From: Oligosphaera ethanolica
GTDB taxonomy: Bacteria; Verrucomicrobiota; Lentisphaeria; Oligosphaerales; Oligosphaeraceae
Assembly: GCF_030814695.1 (NCBI RefSeq)
Contig: NZ_JAUSVL010000001.1
Span: 310,001-374,000, forward strand
Direction of reading: 5' to 3'
Length of the DNA: 64,000 bases
Shown here: positions 1-9,004 of the stretch, one piece after another
Layout of the letters: the number at the start of each line of letters is the position of its first letter
How positions within the stretch are numbered: position 1 is the first letter of the stretch
Translations under genes and position numbers: made by a program
The notes under the pieces: generated by a model
Database searches by the model: none
What the model was told of the DNA's origin: nothing
Seen by the model: the letters and a program-made list of their open reading frames with translations, nothing else

Positions 1-619
1 TCGGTTAGTGATTGATAACCAAAACTGTGGTGCCTCTACGAGGCACTACCTGTTGGCAGGCCGCGTCCCCAGGCTAAAGCCTGGGGTTAAGCATGGTTAA
101 GCGCCTACGGCGCAAAAACATGGATATTGAATGATGGTGGTTTTCGGCCCGAACCTGACAAAGTAAGTCGTCAGGTCGGCCAAGTTCGGCCCGGAGGGCC
201 GTACCATGCATAACCCCGGGCATGGTTAAGCGCCTACGGCGCAGAAACATAGCCATTGAATGATGGTGGTTTTCGGCTCGGATCGGACAAATCACGTCGT
301 CAGGTCGGCCAAGTTCGGCCAAGTTCGGCCCGCAGGGCCGTACCATGCATAACCCCGGGCATGGTTAAGCGCCTACGGCGAAGAAACATAGCCATTGAAT
401 GATGGTGGTTTTCGGCTCGGATCGGACAAATCACGTCGTCAGTTCGGCCAAGTTCGGCCCGCAGGGCCGCACCATGCATAACCCCGGGTGAGGCGCCCGG
501 AGGGCGCCGCAACCCGGGGTGTGACAGCAACTTGGAATTGCGCCCGGAGGGCGCCACATTGGCGAGGCACGCCGCTTCCCACGATGCCAGAACGAGGCAT
601 GACGTGCATCCGTTATTAA
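1..619. repeat. Non-coding repeat block with three tandem ~130-bp units
   Basis: No gene is supported here. Three imperfect tandem copies begin near 91, 220 and 359, each opening with the same 'catggttaagcgcctacggc' block and closing with 'accatgcataaccccggg'. Short hairpins lie at the left edge (tgcctctacgaggca; ccccaggctaaagcctgggg). The first ~20 bases (TCGGTTAGTGATTGATAACC) resemble the inverted terminus of the elements at 32645 and 26290, and the right part (450-619) is repeated at about 53865-54030. It looks like a non-autonomous, ITR-bounded repeat with no transposase. Confidence 0.75.
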
Positions 620-745
620 TCACTCCTATGAAACACGCTGCCGCAAAGGTCGGCGGAAGTCAAGGTCGAATGGCTGGGCGGCGACTGGCCGTGGGTTTCC
701 TGCAAATTGTCCCAGCGAAGCGCCGGGTTGTACACTGGCAGATTA
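620..745. repeat. Dispersed ~93-bp repeat plus half hairpin (inverted copy of 53251-53344)
   Basis: Positions 620-712 are the reverse complement, with few changes, of 53251-53344 and 53669-53762. The adjoining 712-745 is a decayed arm of the hairpin family seen intact at 4737-4791. From 746 to 892 I see only the leader of the next gene. Confidence 0.7.
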
Positions 746-892
746 CATCCCGCGCGTTTTCCGCCACCCGACATTGGCAATTTAGTGATCGTCCATTACT
801 TTCTTGGTTCTGTTTCCATGTGTCATGTCGCTCGGATGGACGCCGGGCGCGCCCGTGTTTTTTCACTCAATAAGCTGTCGAGGAGATGAACC

Positions 893-2011
893 ATGGCATT
901 ACGAGTTGGTGTTGTCGGCTGCCGGGGCATTGGTACCACCCACGCAACCAGTCACAAAAATGACGAGTTGGCCGAGCTGGTCGCCGTCTGCGATGTCGTC
1001 AAACAGCGCGCAGATGACCTGGCCGCCAAGCTGAATGTCAAAGCGTACTATTCACAGCGGGAAATGCTCGCCAATGAAGACCTCGACATCGTCGACGTCT
1101 GCACCGGCGGCCCGGAAAATGGCGGCTGGCACTTCGAGCCGACTATCATGGCCCTGGAAGCCGGCAAGCACGTCCTCTGCGAAAAACCGATTTCCAACGA
1201 CATCAACGAAGCGCGGGAAATGGTGCGCCTGGCGGCGAAAAAAGACCTCTACTTGGGCGTCAATCTCAATCACTACTTCACGGCGCCGGCCGACCAAGCC
1301 ATGCAGCTGATCAAAGATGGCAAGATCGGCGAGATCATCTACTGCCATCACCGCATGGGCTTCCCCGGCAGCGAATGGACCTACGCTCGCACCGCCGGCC
1401 CGAACATGGAAGGCCAGCCCTATTTCCACGTCAAGGCCTTCCTGGCCCACCCCTTCAGTCTCATGCGCTATTTCTGCGGTGACGTCGCCCAAGTACAAGC
1501 TTTCATGGGCAAGCCCAGCTTCCGCATCAAGGAAGCCGACCCGATGGTTTCCGTCAACAGCATCCACATGCGCTTCAAGAGCGGCGCGACGGGCTACATG
1601 TTCAGCTCCCGCGGCGACACCACTATGTCCCTCGGCGGCTGGTGGAGCATTGAAGTGGGCGGCACCAAGGGCACCTTCGTCATCGAAAACTGCACCGAGC
1701 GCCTGATCTACCAGCCCGCACACGGTAATCCCGAAGCCGGTGAAACGCCCAAGGGCCTCGGCCAGGCTCCGGCACCGATCATCACTGACACCGGCGAAAA
1801 GGACTTTGGCTCGACCTTCCCGCGCCGCATCCACTGCTTCCTGGAAGACGTCACCAACAAGGTACCCAAACCCAAGCTGCGCGCTTCTGGCCGAGACGCC
1901 TTGGCGACCCTCGAATACACCTTCGCGGCCATCCAGTCCTACGAACAGGGCGGCGTAACGGTCCTGCCAGCGGCCCTGCCCTTCTTCAAGCCCGACCCCA
2001 ACAATCTCTAA
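893..2011 (+). CDS. Gfo/Idh/MocA family NAD(P)-dependent oxidoreductase
   Basis: This is a 372-residue cytoplasmic oxidoreductase of the Gfo/Idh/MocA family, which typically oxidises or reduces sugars, inositols or their derivatives with NAD(P). The N-terminal Rossmann fold shows the glycine-rich loop GVVGCRGIG (residues 6-14). The family EKP motif with its catalytic lysine is at 97-99, followed by the alpha/beta C-terminal domain. The length is normal for the family. The start is fixed by a strong ribosome-binding site (GAGGAG, 8 nt before the ATG). A TIM-barrel isomerase follows 105 nt downstream on the same strand, a common pairing for catabolism of an uncommon sugar or cyclitol. The substrate cannot be read from the sequence. 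Confidence 0.9.
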   Translation: MALRVGVVGCRGIGTTHATSHKNDELAELVAVCDVVKQRADDLAAKLNVKAYYSQREMLANEDLDIVDVCTGGPENGGWHFEPTIMALEAGKHVLCEKPISNDINEAREMVRLAAKKDLYLGVNLNHYFTAPADQAMQLIKDGKIGEIIYCHHRMGFPGSEWTYARTAGPNMEGQPYFHVKAFLAHPFSLMRYFCGDVAQVQAFMGKPSFRIKEADPMVSVNSIHMRFKSGATGYMFSSRGDTTMSLGGWWSIEVGGTKGTFVIENCTERLIYQPAHGNPEAGETPKGLGQAPAPIITDTGEKDFGSTFPRRIHCFLEDVTNKVPKPKLRASGRDALATLEYTFAAIQSYEQGGVTVLPAALPFFKPDPNNL

Positions 2012-2116
2012 GACCAGCCACGTTGATCCACCTGCGGCGGCCCGGTCGACACGCCCGCGCCGCCGCTATCTTGTCTTTGGCCAACACAAGAGCAACACGA
2101 GAAGGACATATCCAGC

Positions 2117-2914
2117 ATGAAACTCGGCGCAAACTCCGTTCTCTTCGGTAAGTACGACCTCGAAACCGCGTTCAAGTGGACGAAAATCTGCGGCTACGAC
2201 GCCATTGAAGTATCGGCGATTGACGGCATGAGCCAGCATCTGGTCATCAGCCAATGGCGAGAGCTCGCCCCGTCCATCAAAGAGCTAATCGCTAAGTACG
2301 AACTGCCCATTCAGGCCATGGAACAGCCCAATCAAGACCCGGCCATCATGGAAGCGGCGTTCCAGGCCGCCGTCGAAATCGGCATTCCCATCGTCAACTG
2401 CGGCCCGGGCGGCAAGATGAATGACGAGAGCAGTCTGCAGGAGCGCATCGACAGCCTCGGCAAGCTCGCTGATATGGCCGGCAAATACGGCGTGACCTTG
2501 TGCTGCAAGGCCCATGTCAACGCGGCCATCTGGAACACCCCGACCTCACTGCGCATGCTCGAGGCCATCAAACATCCGAACTTCGGACTCGATATGGATC
2601 CCAGCCACGTCTACCGCTCCGGCGAAAACCCGGTGGACGCCATCACCGCCGTCATCGACCGCATCAAGCACGTCCATATCCGCGACTGCAAGGGCCGCCA
2701 GACCAACCCCGGCAAGCCAGAAATGCAGGCCAACGGCCGCGGCGATATCGATCTGGCAGGCTATCTGCGCGTGCTGCGCAAGTACAACTACACAGGCCCC
2801 GTCGACCTCGAAGTCATCGGCGCCAAGGACTACGAGTTGCCGAACTGCATCGCCATCGCCGCGGAAGCGCGCGGACACATGCAGGCATGCCTGCAGGCCT
2901 GCGCGGCCCGCTAA
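2117..2914 (+). CDS. Sugar phosphate isomerase/epimerase, xylose-isomerase-like TIM barrel
   Basis: This 265-residue protein belongs to the AP-endonuclease-2/xylose-isomerase-like TIM-barrel superfamily. Visible landmarks are the barrel-strand segments NCGPGG, DMDPSHVY, HVHIRDCKGR and DLEVIG, which supply the acidic and histidine metal ligands typical of this fold. It probably isomerises or epimerises a keto-sugar or inositol intermediate in the same pathway as the oxidoreductase just upstream. An AAGGA ribosome-binding site precedes the ATG, and a good hairpin terminator follows the stop at 2948, so the two genes form a short operon. The family covers many specificities (IolE, IolI, tagatose epimerase), so no symbol is given. 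Confidence 0.87.
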   Translation: MKLGANSVLFGKYDLETAFKWTKICGYDAIEVSAIDGMSQHLVISQWRELAPSIKELIAKYELPIQAMEQPNQDPAIMEAAFQAAVEIGIPIVNCGPGGKMNDESSLQERIDSLGKLADMAGKYGVTLCCKAHVNAAIWNTPTSLRMLEAIKHPNFGLDMDPSHVYRSGENPVDAITAVIDRIKHVHIRDCKGRQTNPGKPEMQANGRGDIDLAGYLRVLRKYNYTGPVDLEVIGAKDYELPNCIAIAAEARGHMQACLQACAAR

Positions 2915-2947
2915 GCGATCCCCACAGCGCAGCGCAGTATTTCTCAG

Positions 2948-2982
2948 CCGGCGACTGCCCCCGCAGTCGCCGGAACCGTTTT
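2948..2982 (+). terminator. Rho-independent terminator after the isomerase gene
   Basis: Perfect 11-bp arms (CCGGCGACTGC at 2948-2958 and its complement at 2963-2973) enclose a 4-nt loop. They are followed by AACCGTTTT. Confidence 0.75.
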
Positions 2983-3048
2983 GCCCAATCGGTCAGCATG
3001 AATCAAGAGTGTGGTTGCGGGCACCGGCCACCTAACACGAGATAGCCC

Positions 3049-4584
3049 ATGGCCGCGGCGGCTCATTCAACAACGGACCTGCGAATCCTCAAGAGCATCG
3101 GCTTTCGGGCCTTCCTGGCCACGCAGTTCCTGGGTGCTTTCAACGACAATCTCTTCAAGCTGCTGCTGGTCTGCTTTGCCATGAACCTGCTGAGCCGGGA
3201 ACAGCAGAACAACTACATCCCGCTGGCCACCGCGCTCTTCACGCTGCCCTATATCCTCTTCTCCAGCTACGCCGGCTTCCTCGCCGACCGTTTTTCCAAA
3301 CGGGCGGTGATGATCGCCACCAAAGCGGCCGAAATCGCCATCATGGGCTGCGGTTATTATTTCTTCCGTGTGCATGCCACCACGCCGCTGCTGCTCGTTC
3401 TTTTCGCCATGGGCGCCCAAAGCGCTTTCTTCGGACCGGCCAAATACGGCTTTCTGCCTGAAGTGCTGCCGGCAAACGCGCTGTCCCGCGGCAATGGCGC
3501 CGTGCAGCTCTTCACGTTCCTGGCCATCATCCTCGGCGGCGCCGCTGCTGGCCGCCTGGCAACCATGTACATCGAACCCCCGCCACCAGCCGCAATGGTC
3601 GAACAGGCCGCAACAGCCGGCGAAAAACTCACGGGCAGCACCGCCACCTCGACGCCGGCCAGCGCCCTCGTCACCGACACAGCGACGGCGCCAAACGTGC
3701 TCCCCCAAGACCGCAAATACGCTCACCCCCCAAGCGCGCCAGCCAGCACCGCCAGCACCGACCTGGGCGCTATTCCCGTCTCAGTCACCGGCACTAGCGC
3801 GGGCACAACTGAACTGTCAGTAACCACGGCGCCGCCGGCGACCGTTCACCTGGCCGCGATCTACTGCGTGGGCATTGCCGTCATCGGTTTCATCGCCAGC
3901 CTGCTGATCATGCCCACGCCACCTGGGCACCGTGGCGCGGCGTTCACTTGGAATCCACTCAGCACGCACTGGCAGACCATCCGCGCCATGCGCAAAGACC
4001 ACCTGCTCATTCTCTGCCTATTCGGCAATGCTTTCTTTTGGTTTATCGGCGTGCTCTTCCAGAGCAACCTGCCCCTGCTGGTGAAAAACGACATCGGGGC
4101 CTCCGATCAGACCGTCGGCCTGTTGCTGGCAGCCGTCGCTCTGGGCATCGGCATCGGCAGCAGCGCGGCCGGTTTTCTGTCCCGCGGCAAGATCGAGTAC
4201 GGTCTAGTGTTGCCCGGGGGCTTCTTCATGGCGCTCTTTGCCATTAGCCTCGGCCTCTTCGGTCGCTGGCTGGCTCCGGCCATCCTTTGTGTCTCCCTCA
4301 TGGGTTTCTGCAGCGGCTTCTTCCAGCTGCCGCTGGTCACCGCCATCCAGAAGCGCAGTCCCGCCGACCGCCGCGGGCAATTCATGGGCGCGGTCAATGC
4401 CGTCGACTGCCTGGCCATGCTCCTGGCCGCGGCCTTCCACTGGCTGCTGATCAAGCCCCTCGGGCTCTCGGCCAGCGCCGTCTTCGTCGTTCTCGGACTA
4501 CTCACTCTGGGGGTGCTGCTGCTCATGATCAAGAAAGCGCCGGCGCTGATCTGGCGCGCCAAGCAGCTGTCACTCAGGCCATGA
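3049..4584 (+). CDS. MFS transporter, LplT-like (lysophospholipid transporter family)
   Basis: This is a 511-residue polytopic inner-membrane protein of the major facilitator superfamily. The N-terminal stretch FLGAFNDNLFKLLLV is the signature of the LplT/Aas-type lysophospholipid flippase branch, in which the transporter returns lysophospholipids to the inner leaflet for re-acylation. About 12 hydrophobic segments are visible. An unusual Ala/Thr/Pro/Ser-rich low-complexity insert occupies roughly residues 178-262, between the two helix bundles. In many relatives the MFS part is fused to acyltransferase and acyl-ACP synthetase domains, and none is present here. The ribosome-binding site is weak (GAGATAG). 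A lipid-related role is inferred from family membership only. Confidence 0.82.
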   Translation: MAAAAHSTTDLRILKSIGFRAFLATQFLGAFNDNLFKLLLVCFAMNLLSREQQNNYIPLATALFTLPYILFSSYAGFLADRFSKRAVMIATKAAEIAIMGCGYYFFRVHATTPLLLVLFAMGAQSAFFGPAKYGFLPEVLPANALSRGNGAVQLFTFLAIILGGAAAGRLATMYIEPPPPAAMVEQAATAGEKLTGSTATSTPASALVTDTATAPNVLPQDRKYAHPPSAPASTASTDLGAIPVSVTGTSAGTTELSVTTAPPATVHLAAIYCVGIAVIGFIASLLIMPTPPGHRGAAFTWNPLSTHWQTIRAMRKDHLLILCLFGNAFFWFIGVLFQSNLPLLVKNDIGASDQTVGLLLAAVALGIGIGSSAAGFLSRGKIEYGLVLPGGFFMALFAISLGLFGRWLAPAILCVSLMGFCSGFFQLPLVTAIQKRSPADRRGQFMGAVNAVDCLAMLLAAAFHWLLIKPLGLSASAVFVVLGLLTLGVLLLMIKKAPALIWRAKQLSLRP

Positions 4585-4736
4585 ACGGCTTCGGCTACCC
4601 AGGCCCCCCCTACGACGGCAGCACAAAGAGTTCTTCACCGCGCGCAACCACGACACAACGGGCGTTTGTCAGCCGACATGATGCCCGACTGCGCCAATTT
4701 GAGGTTTTTTCTTCCCGGAAACCTGCCAGCACTCCG
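4585..4736. other. Intergenic stretch, no gene seen
   Basis: The 3' flank of the MFS gene up to the palindrome carries no convincing ORF, no RNA gene and no clear terminator other than the palindrome itself. Confidence 0.5.
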
Positions 4737-4791
4737 GTAATCGGTCAGTGTACACCCCGGCGCTTCGCCGGGGTGTACACTGACCGATTAC
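4737..4791. repeat. Perfect palindrome, 26-bp arms and 3-nt loop
   Basis: The arms 4737-4762 and 4766-4791 are perfect reverse complements around CTT. The tip begins GTAATCGGTCAGTGTACACC. A degenerate full copy lies at 14231-14287, and half copies at 712-745, 53215-53245 and 53637-53670. It may act as a bidirectional terminator between the MFS and ABC genes, but the wide copying argues that it is a REP/MITE-like element. Confidence 0.9.
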
Positions 4792-4821
4792 GCCCCCCGC
4801 CTCTTTTTCCCACTCGTGAAT

Positions 4822-4849
4822 TTGTGTATTAGCTTTTTGCGGGTATAGT
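4822..4849 (+). promoter_or_regulatory. Candidate sigma70-type promoter for the ABC ATPase
   Basis: TTGTGT (4822-4827) and TATAGT (4844-4849) are separated by 16 nt. They lie about 87 nt upstream of the start codon at 4936. This is a motif match only. Confidence 0.45.
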
Positions 4850-4935
4850 CACACGTTTTATGCCTGCGTTCCCAGACACGCTCCGAGAACGATACATTTT
4901 ATCTCCATCACGCGACTTAAGGAGTTGCATCAGCT

Positions 4936-6108
4936 ATGGCGCAAGTGAGACTTGAGCATGTCGGCAAGGTTTACCCCGGCAATGTCCGGGCGGTAAACGA
5001 TTTCAACCTCACCATCAACGATGGTGAATTCATGGTCATGGTAGGTCCTTCCGGCTGCGGCAAGTCCACCACCCTGCGTATGGTTGCCGGTCTGGAGGAA
5101 ATCTCCGAGGGCACAGTAACCATTGGTGACCGCGTCGTCAACGACGTGCTGCCAAAGGACCGCGATATCGCCATGGTCTTCCAGAATTACGCCCTCTATC
5201 CGGACAAGACCGTGTACGAGAACATGGCTTTCTGCCTGAAAAAGCGTAATTTCATGCCCCCGGCAAACAATGACGACGCCGGCTTCCTCGGCAGTCTTAC
5301 TTCGTGGTGGAAGAACCGCCAGATCAAGCGTGCGGAAATCGACCGGCGAGTCCGCGAGGCAGCTGACATCCTGGGCATCAACGAACTGCTCAACCGCCGG
5401 CCAAAGGCCCTCTCCGGTGGCCAGCGCCAGCGCGTCGCCGTCGGCCGCTGCATTGTCCGCAATCCGGCCGTGTTCCTCTTTGACGAGCCGCTGTCTAATC
5501 TCGACGCCAAGATGCGCGTACAGATGCGCACCGAGATCAGCCGCCTGCACAACCGCCTCGAAACTACCATGATCTACGTCACCCACGACCAAACTGAGGC
5601 CATGACCATGGGCGACCGCATCGTCGTCATGAAAGACGGCCTCATTCAGCAGGTCGCCACCCCGGCCGACCTCTACGATTCGCCAAAAAACATCTTCGTG
5701 GCTGGCTTCATCGGCACCCCGCCCATGAATTTCTTTGACGCCCGCATTGCCAAAGTCGACGGCAAACTGCAGATCAAGGAAGAGTCCTTTGCGCTAGACG
5801 TGCCGGCGGCCTGGCAGGCCAAGCTGGAACCCTACATCGACAAGAAGGTCGTCTTCGGCCTGCGGCCAGAACACGTCGGCTCGCCTTCGGCCGAGGGCAT
5901 TGAGCACGCGCCAACCATCCCGGCCGTCGTCGAGGTCATTGAGCCCATGGGCTCCGAAACCTACCTGTACATGAAGACTGGCGCGACCGGCTTCATCGCG
6001 CGAGTTGATCCCCACCGCAGCTGCGAAGTCGGCGATCAGCTCAACCTGGCCGTCATCATGGCCAACGGTCACGTGTTCGACGTCGATACCACCGCCAGCA
6101 TCATCTGA
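4936..6108 (+). CDS. ABC transporter ATP-binding protein, MalK/UgpC/MsmX type
   Basis: This 390-residue ATPase subunit belongs to the carbohydrate-importer (CUT1) class. Walker A GPSGCGKST is at residues 37-45, the Q-loop is near FQNYALYP, the signature LSGGQRQR begins at 160, and Walker B FLFDEP is at 181-186. A C-terminal MOP/OB regulatory domain starts around residue 240. A roughly 20-residue hydrophilic insert (about 105-130) interrupts the helical region compared with standard MalK. No permease or solute-binding gene is adjacent, and both a promoter and a terminator bracket it, so it appears monocistronic. It may energise several sugar importers, as MsmX does; that role is inferred. AAGGAG precedes the ATG at a rather long distance. 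Confidence 0.93.
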   Translation: MAQVRLEHVGKVYPGNVRAVNDFNLTINDGEFMVMVGPSGCGKSTTLRMVAGLEEISEGTVTIGDRVVNDVLPKDRDIAMVFQNYALYPDKTVYENMAFCLKKRNFMPPANNDDAGFLGSLTSWWKNRQIKRAEIDRRVREAADILGINELLNRRPKALSGGQRQRVAVGRCIVRNPAVFLFDEPLSNLDAKMRVQMRTEISRLHNRLETTMIYVTHDQTEAMTMGDRIVVMKDGLIQQVATPADLYDSPKNIFVAGFIGTPPMNFFDARIAKVDGKLQIKEESFALDVPAAWQAKLEPYIDKKVVFGLRPEHVGSPSAEGIEHAPTIPAVVEVIEPMGSETYLYMKTGATGFIARVDPHRSCEVGDQLNLAVIMANGHVFDVDTTASII

Positions 6109-6157
6109 ACACCGCCAGCGCGACCAGACGCTGCGACGACCACAGCAAACACAATTC

Positions 6158-6197
6158 GGGCGATGGCCATTCTCCGGCCATCGCCCGTTGTCGTTTT
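6158..6197 (+). terminator. Terminator hairpin between convergent genes
   Basis: Arms GGGCGATGGCC (6158-6168) and its complement (6176-6186) enclose a 7-nt loop, followed on the + strand by GTTGTCGTTTT. It sits between the ABC ATPase (+) and the glycerophosphodiesterase (-). Confidence 0.75.
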
Positions 6198-6242
6198 ACC
6201 CGTTGGTAGCAGGCCGCGCTACGGCCGGCACAATGTTTGCCC

Positions 6243-6983
6243 TCAGCGCAGACCGCGTTCCTTGAGTATGGGCAGCATCACATCGGCAGCATTGGTGGTA
6301 ATGGAATCCACGCCACAAGGCAGCACCTTGTCCAGCGCCGCCGCATTATCAACCGGGCAGACATCCACAGCAATGCCGCGAGCGTGGAAAAAGGCCACTT
6401 CTTCGGCTGTAATCTCGCGCGTCCAGATGCAGGTCTTGTTGATGATGTCGTAGGCGTCCGGCAGGGGCTCCTTCACATAGCGGTCAGGGAAGCCTTGCAG
6501 CGGCAGCGACGGCTCCAGCCCGCGATACAACTTCATCAGCCGAGTGTGGAAGGACAACGCCAGAACCTGCGACAACAATCCACGGCGGCGCAAGTAGTCC
6601 AGGACCAGTAGGGAATACTCCTCGCCGGCTTCCTTAAGCTCCACCAGCAAAAACATGTCCGAGCGCACCGCGAGAATGGCCTCAATAGCCTCCGCCAGCG
6701 TGGGTATGCGGGTGCCGGCGAAAGCGGGATTTTTCCAGCTGCCAAAATCTAATTCGCGCAGCTCGGCCAAGGTCATGTCGCACACGCGGCCATGGCCATT
6801 GCTGCAGCGCTCCAGCGTGTCGTCGTGAGTGAGGACCAGCTGGCCATCGCGCGTGGGATGGACATCAAACTCGATGGCGTCAACACCGAGCTCTGCCGCC
6901 GCCACAAAGGACGGGATGGTATTCTCCGGATACAGCGACGGCAGGCCACGATGGCCAATTACCTGCAGTTTTTTTACTGACAT
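6243..6983 (-). CDS. Glycerophosphodiester phosphodiesterase family protein
   Basis: This 246-residue enzyme of the GDPD TIM-barrel family hydrolyses glycerophosphodiesters to glycerol-3-phosphate and an alcohol. The family motifs are plain: GHRG with catalytic histidine 11 and R12, PEN with E20, the metal-binding EFDVHPTRDG segment, and the second catalytic histidine in LTHDDTLER. The length is typical of cytosolic bacterial GDPDs and no signal peptide is seen. It is a single gene, convergent with the ABC ATPase. A GGAG ribosome-binding site lies about 11 nt before the ATG. With the LplT-like protein nearby it could serve phospholipid salvage, but the two genes are not in one operon. Confidence 0.92.
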   Translation of the reverse strand: MSVKKLQVIGHRGLPSLYPENTIPSFVAAAELGVDAIEFDVHPTRDGQLVLTHDDTLERCSNGHGRVCDMTLAELRELDFGSWKNPAFAGTRIPTLAEAIEAILAVRSDMFLLVELKEAGEEYSLLVLDYLRRRGLLSQVLALSFHTRLMKLYRGLEPSLPLQGFPDRYVKEPLPDAYDIINKTCIWTREITAEEVAFFHARGIAVDVCPVDNAAALDKVLPCGVDSITTNAADVMLPILKERGLR

Positions 6984-7110
6984 CGGACAAATCTCTCCAC
7001 TTCCATGCTATACATACAAAAAAGAGGAGCACGGACACGACTGTCCATACTCCTGGCACCTGCCCCGTAAGCGTGGCAATCGCTGCTGACACATCTCCCG
7101 AGGCATTTGC

Positions 7111-8769
7111 TTACTTCGCTGTTGACTTGACTTTTCCAGACTGATCAACCGTCAGTTCTTTCTTCTTGCCGGTGTCCGTAAATTTCCAATTCCAGCGCCA
7201 GTTGTCCTTGTCCTTGCCCGCCAGCGCCATGCTGGCGTAGTAACTCCAGTTGCCATTATAAGACATCCTGCCTTCCTCATCCACTTTCCCTGGCAGCGAA
7301 AAGCTCACCTCCAGCTTGTCCTGCGCAAAAGTCACCTTGGCCACCGTCTTGCCCTTGATCGGATTGATTGTTGTCTTGACTGTCGTTTTGACTGTGGTCT
7401 TGGTTGTCTTCTTCCCTATCTTCTTCTCTACCGTCTCGTCTCTCGTTTCCACGTAGGTTTTGGCATTCATCGGGTGAAAGGCCTTTTTGAAGTCCAGGTT
7501 CAAAGAAAAGTCATTGCGGGGCTTGTCGGGATCGTACTGCAGCGTGACGTTTTGGAACTTGAGTTCCTGCTGGACTTTCGGCAGGAGCATGCGCTTCGGC
7601 GTTCCGGCTTCGGCTTTCTTGGCGGCCGGTACTGCCGCCCCGGCGTCCTTGGCCTTTTCGGTATCCTGCTTGGCCTTTTCGGCGGCTTTTTCCGCCTTGG
7701 CAGTGGTCCTGGCCAGGTAATCCGAGGAACGGTATATGGGCATCTTGCTCAAGTCGTACTGGTGGCTGGTGATAATTTCGTCCGTCTTGCGCTCCAGCAG
7801 CAGCGGCGCCGCCATGCCGCGAATTTTGCTGGACAAGGAGAAGATTGAGCTGGGATCTTTTCCCGTGCTGAGTTCCTCTTCCAGGCTCGCAATGTCCTTG
7901 CCGGGCAAACGCAGCTTGCCCACCGCCGCCAGGTCATAGACCGCAAATTCCTGTTTGGAGTCCAGATTGACCACGACGTCCATGCCCGGTTTGATCGGCA
8001 CTTTCACTCGCTTGAGCACCTCGCCGCCGCCAGACTTGGCAACTTCTAGCGTCTTGTGGCGAGTGCCGGACACGTAGAGGTCCTGGAATACCGTGCTGCC
8101 TCCTGCACTAACCCACTTCTCCTGCCCCAGCAGCCGCACATCATAATCCTCGGTACCGCCATTGCAGACCAGCACGTAAGCCGGACGATGCAACGCATAG
8201 TTGAGAATCTTGCCCAGGCCGAGGTTGTAGCCGAGTATCAACACCACAACCACTGCCGCGTAGTAGGCGACCTGGACCAGCACAGTACGCTTCTTGGCTC
8301 CGGGCTGGTCAAATTGCCGGAACAGCGTGAACTTGATCTTCTTGCGCGGGCGGATACGGCGGGCCTTCTTGGGCTTGTTTTTCGGCACCGGTAGCGGCGC
8401 GGGAGTCACACCGTCGAGGGGCATGGGTGGCAGCTCCGCCAAGTGCATGGCTAGATCATCACCAGACACCGGCGCCAACGCGCCCGCCTCGGGCATTTCA
8501 AACACTTCACCCAACGGCATCCAGATGTCCTGGTACCAGATCAGATCGTTGGCCTTGAGCTCGCCAGCATCAACCATCCCCTGGAATTGCTCAACCGTCA
8601 GAACCTGGCCCTCTTCCGGCAGACCGTTGCGATAGATCAGCACACAGTCGGGATCAGATTCAGCCGGCACAGTCAGCAGCGCGCCGCAGCCACCACAATT
8701 GCATTGCCTCCCGCCGCTGCCGTCTGGTGCCATGCCGGGCAGACCGCACGCACATTTAAATAAAATCAT
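7111..8769 (-). CDS. GYF_2-domain (DUF4339) membrane protein of unknown function
   Basis: This is a 552-residue protein starting MILFKCACGLPG. The ATG at 8769 is chosen because it follows GGGGGTAG and begins a conserved-looking cysteine cluster. A longer frame to 8835 exists but lacks support. Order: a Cys-rich ribbon (residues 5-35, CAC...CNCGGC), a GYF_2-like domain (about 45-100, with LTVEQFQGMVDAGEL and LIWYQDIWMPLGEVFE), a Pro/Lys-rich basic linker, one transmembrane helix (about 170-195, VAYYAAVVVVLILGYNLGL), then a large extracytoplasmic region with Lys/Thr-rich repeats near TTKTTVKTTVKTTINP. GYF_2 domains often act as protein-protein modules in membrane proteins. No enzymatic motif is visible and the function is unknown. 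Confidence 0.75.
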   Translation of the reverse strand: MILFKCACGLPGMAPDGSGGRQCNCGGCGALLTVPAESDPDCVLIYRNGLPEEGQVLTVEQFQGMVDAGELKANDLIWYQDIWMPLGEVFEMPEAGALAPVSGDDLAMHLAELPPMPLDGVTPAPLPVPKNKPKKARRIRPRKKIKFTLFRQFDQPGAKKRTVLVQVAYYAAVVVVLILGYNLGLGKILNYALHRPAYVLVCNGGTEDYDVRLLGQEKWVSAGGSTVFQDLYVSGTRHKTLEVAKSGGGEVLKRVKVPIKPGMDVVVNLDSKQEFAVYDLAAVGKLRLPGKDIASLEEELSTGKDPSSIFSLSSKIRGMAAPLLLERKTDEIITSHQYDLSKMPIYRSSDYLARTTAKAEKAAEKAKQDTEKAKDAGAAVPAAKKAEAGTPKRMLLPKVQQELKFQNVTLQYDPDKPRNDFSLNLDFKKAFHPMNAKTYVETRDETVEKKIGKKTTKTTVKTTVKTTINPIKGKTVAKVTFAQDKLEVSFSLPGKVDEEGRMSYNGNWSYYASMALAGKDKDNWRWNWKFTDTGKKKELTVDQSGKVKSTAK

Positions 8770-9004
8770 CAGTCTACCCCCACTGCTTCCTCTGATGTTG
8801 TCCAGACACCCTGTTCGTTGGCGATGTTGCGCCAAAACATACTGTCATAGACGCCCCCCTATATCCCAGCTGGACATGCAATTAGTCATCTTGGCCGCGA
8901 CTTTTTTCTTCGAAATATCTTCCAAATATGATCTTAAAATGACATTATGCAATTTTTTCCCGCGCAAGGCAAGAGATCACCGCCTAAATCCCCTGGAAAA
9001 GTGA

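Noticed and set aside
532..873. 113-codon frame in the first repeat block
   Set aside because: It spans two dispersed repeats found elsewhere in inverted orientation and shows no protein features.
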